Assembly: GCA_024399655.1 (NCBI GenBank)
Contig: JAKSNP010000009.1
Location: 26,735 to 90,734 of the forward strand
Length of the DNA: 64,000 nucleotides
Direction: 5' to 3'
DNA from: Paludibacteraceae bacterium
GTDB taxonomy: Bacteria; Bacteroidota; Bacteroidia; Bacteroidales; Paludibacteraceae
Shown here: positions 62,556 through 64,000 of the stretch, in pieces
Numbering within the stretch: the first letter of the stretch is position 1
How the letters are laid out: the number at the start of each line of letters is the position of its first letter
Notes under the pieces: model-generated
What the model saw: only the letters and a program-made list of their open reading frames with translations
What the model was told of the DNA's origin: nothing
Database searches by the model: none
Made by a program: the position numbers and the translations under genes

Positions 62556-63749
62556 GTGAATTTAAGTTTAACTACAAAAGAAGCGACTATTATGTATCTA
62601 AATTTCATGTGTAGAGCGTCAAAAAGGCGAAAAGATGGTTTATGCCCGCTGGAATTGTCCGTTAGAGTGGGCGAACAAAGAAAAATTATTACTCTTGGCA
62701 GAAATATTAATCCTGCTGACTTCAATTCCAAAAGGCAAAGAGTTCGTAGAGATGAAGAATCGAACAAATTCATAGAGGCAGTCACATCGCGTTTTCGTGC
62801 GACTGAATCTGAAATGTTGGCCAGAAACATACCAATGACGGTAGATAATGTAATTGATATTTTCTATAATGGCATTCAAGAAGCAAGTGTATCTCTCCTA
62901 ACTCTATTTGACAAGCACAACGTCGAGTCCAAAGCAAAAGCTGATCATGGTATAATAGCAAAGGACACTTACCGCAGATATCTTGTCACCCGAAAGTACC
63001 TCAAAAAGTTTATGACAACCAAACTCAAAATTAAGGACATCTTGGTAAAAGATATCACGCCTGCCTTTGTCGAACAATTTTATGTCTATCTCAATGGCTA
63101 TATGGACAGGAACACAGCTAACCATAAGATGAAACAGCTGAAGAAGATCCTTAAGATTGCCCAGGAAGAAGGATATCTACATTCCATGCCGTTTAAAGTC
63201 AAGTTGGTCAATGAAACCTTGCAGTATGAACCATTAACCGTTGAAGAGATTCGTTCTATCAGACAAAAGGAATTTCCTACTGACCGACTGACTCAAGTTC
63301 GCGATGTCTTTGTGTTTGCTTGTTACACCGGTCTTGCATTTACAGATTTATCTACTTTAACTAAGAAGGATCTGCACGTTGATGAGAATGGTAAGGAATG
63401 GATTATTAAGGCCAGACAAAAGACTAAAGTGGTGTCACATATTCCATTATTACCAGTTGCAAAAGAGATATGGGAACAATATCGTTATCGTCTGCCTATG
63501 CTATCTAACCAAAAGTACAATAGTTACCTAAAAGAAATTGCAGATAGTTGTGGTATCAAGAAAGAACTGCATAGTCACTTAGCGCGCCATACATTCGCCA
63601 CTATCCTTTTGAATAGCGGCGTTGACATGGTCTCAGTCAGTAAGATCCTTGGACATTCTACAAGCAGAATCACCGAAAAGACATATGCGCAAATGATGCC
63701 GGGAACAATTATGGACCGCGTTACTGCGGTGGCCGACCAACTGGTCTAA
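62556..63749 (+). CDS. Tyrosine recombinase/integrase (IntDOT-like Bacteroidetes group)
   Basis: 397 residues from a GTG at 62556, or 385 from an ATG at 62592, which sits right at the first strand (MYLNFMCRASKRRKDG). Order: N-terminal Arm-DNA-binding domain (about 10-85), SAM-like core-binding domain (about 105-205), catalytic domain (about 225-390). Catalytic residues seen: HLARH (H-x-x-R, about residue 342), LGHST (H, about 365), and Tyr in EKTYAQM (about 376). Box I reads CYTGLAFTDL, with no Arg after TGL, as in IntDOT relatives. The stop lies 2 bp before the right inverted repeat. Codon usage and AT content differ from the neighbouring core genes, in line with acquisition. Confidence 0.93.
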   Translation: MNLSLTTKEATIMYLNFMCRASKRRKDGLCPLELSVRVGEQRKIITLGRNINPADFNSKRQRVRRDEESNKFIEAVTSRFRATESEMLARNIPMTVDNVIDIFYNGIQEASVSLLTLFDKHNVESKAKADHGIIAKDTYRRYLVTRKYLKKFMTTKLKIKDILVKDITPAFVEQFYVYLNGYMDRNTANHKMKQLKKILKIAQEEGYLHSMPFKVKLVNETLQYEPLTVEEIRSIRQKEFPTDRLTQVRDVFVFACYTGLAFTDLSTLTKKDLHVDENGKEWIIKARQKTKVVSHIPLLPVAKEIWEQYRYRLPMLSNQKYNSYLKEIADSCGIKKELHSHLARHTFATILLNSGVDMVSVSKILGHSTSRITEKTYAQMMPGTIMDRVTAVADQLV

Positions 63750-63751
63750 CA

Positions 63752-63960
63752 CAATTGTTGTATTTTTATTAAGATTGGGGCTTTTTCTACCTAACCGAAA
63801 AGGCTCCAAAATACACCAAAAAGCGCGAAAAAAGGCAAAAAGAAAAGAGGCGTAAGTACTTGATTTACACCTCTTTAGATAATTTTTGAATTTTGAAATT
63901 TGTAGTTTGAATTTCTCGTCCAAACTATCAAATTTTAAGATTCTGGCGGAGAAAGGGGGA
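63752..63960 (-). repeat. Right 209-bp inverted repeat
   Basis: Perfect reverse complement of 62248-62456. It carries a second copy of the last bases of tRNA-Ser, but the tRNA body is missing beyond 63960, so this end is a partial attachment-site copy and not a second tRNA. Confidence 0.95.
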
Positions 63961-64000
63961 CCTATACTCTAGTTGTTGTCATTCCTTTCTAATCCGCTTA

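Overview
The window is chromosomal DNA of a member of the Bacteroidetes, most probably order Bacteroidales. Evidence seen directly: thirteen promoters of the Bacteroidetes type (TTTG, about 20 nt, then TAnnTTTG) in place of -35/-10 boxes; many genes without an obvious Shine-Dalgarno; and families typical of the phylum (DUF3467, DUF3078, DUF4301, DUF4292, PCMD, an M49 peptidase lipoprotein, an HU-like domain fused to a membrane protein, an IntDOT-like tyrosine recombinase). Family or genus cannot be fixed from the sequence alone. Most of the window is ordinary core genome, densely packed, with many 1-4 bp start/stop overlaps.

Layout. 0-2.6 kb: murC (cut by the left edge), tRNA-Ala(GGC) and aroC. 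2.7-5.6 kb: a small envelope cluster (degenerate SGNH-like protein, PCMD-like exported protein, membrane glycosyltransferase). 5.8-10.3 kb: DUF3467 protein, nucleoside phosphorylase, dipeptidyl peptidase III lipoprotein, aroA. 10.4-12.9 kb (minus): sigma-54 activator, lptE, secG. 13.4-18.4 kb: nadC, a lipoprotein, aminopeptidase P, argS. 18.3-36.8 kb is a long minus-strand block: recQ, rimO, an HU/transmembrane fusion, uvrA, then surface-polysaccharide genes (CapD-like dehydratase, WecA-like initiating transferase, ABC-F ATPase, deacetylase, two-domain glycosyltransferase), a cysteine desulfidase/serine dehydratase-like enzyme and a large EF-hand membrane protein whose gene overlaps the 3' end of argS. 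36.8-37.9 kb is a gene-free, repeat-rich spacer. 37.9-51.8 kb (plus): secA, lgt, nadK, fmt, an HD protein, pdxJ, a TolQ/TolR/TonB-like trio, a DJ-1 protein, a DUF3078 protein, a coiled-coil protein, zapA and rny. 51.8-60.0 kb (minus): lipid kinase, dut, TPR, DUF4292, EnvC-like, FKBP, lipoprotein, rimM, hypothetical, SpoU methyltransferase and a U32 peptidase whose C-terminal Cys-rich module is split off. 60.0-62.0 kb: DUF4301 and CYTH proteins. 62.0-64.0 kb: tRNA-Gln(CTG), tRNA-Ser(GCT) and an integrase cassette.

The most unusual object is at the right end. A tyrosine recombinase gene (62556-63749) lies between perfect 209-bp inverted repeats (62248-62456 and 63752-63960). The outer end of each repeat is the 3' end of tRNA-Ser(GCT). 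This is the geometry expected of a segment that its own integrase could invert, or of a tRNA-integrated element whose attachment region has been duplicated in inverted orientation. Three copies of GAGCGACT, spaced 11 and 23 bp, lie between the left repeat and the gene.

Other points of note: a U32 peptidase broken by a TGATG stop-start so that its C-terminal four-cysteine module is a separate 57-codon frame; an 11-bp tandem motif (TTTATGTTACG) followed by TTTAGGTCTCGA in three distant spacers; three further short tandem arrays in gene-free DNA; and divergent promoters with abutting -33 boxes.
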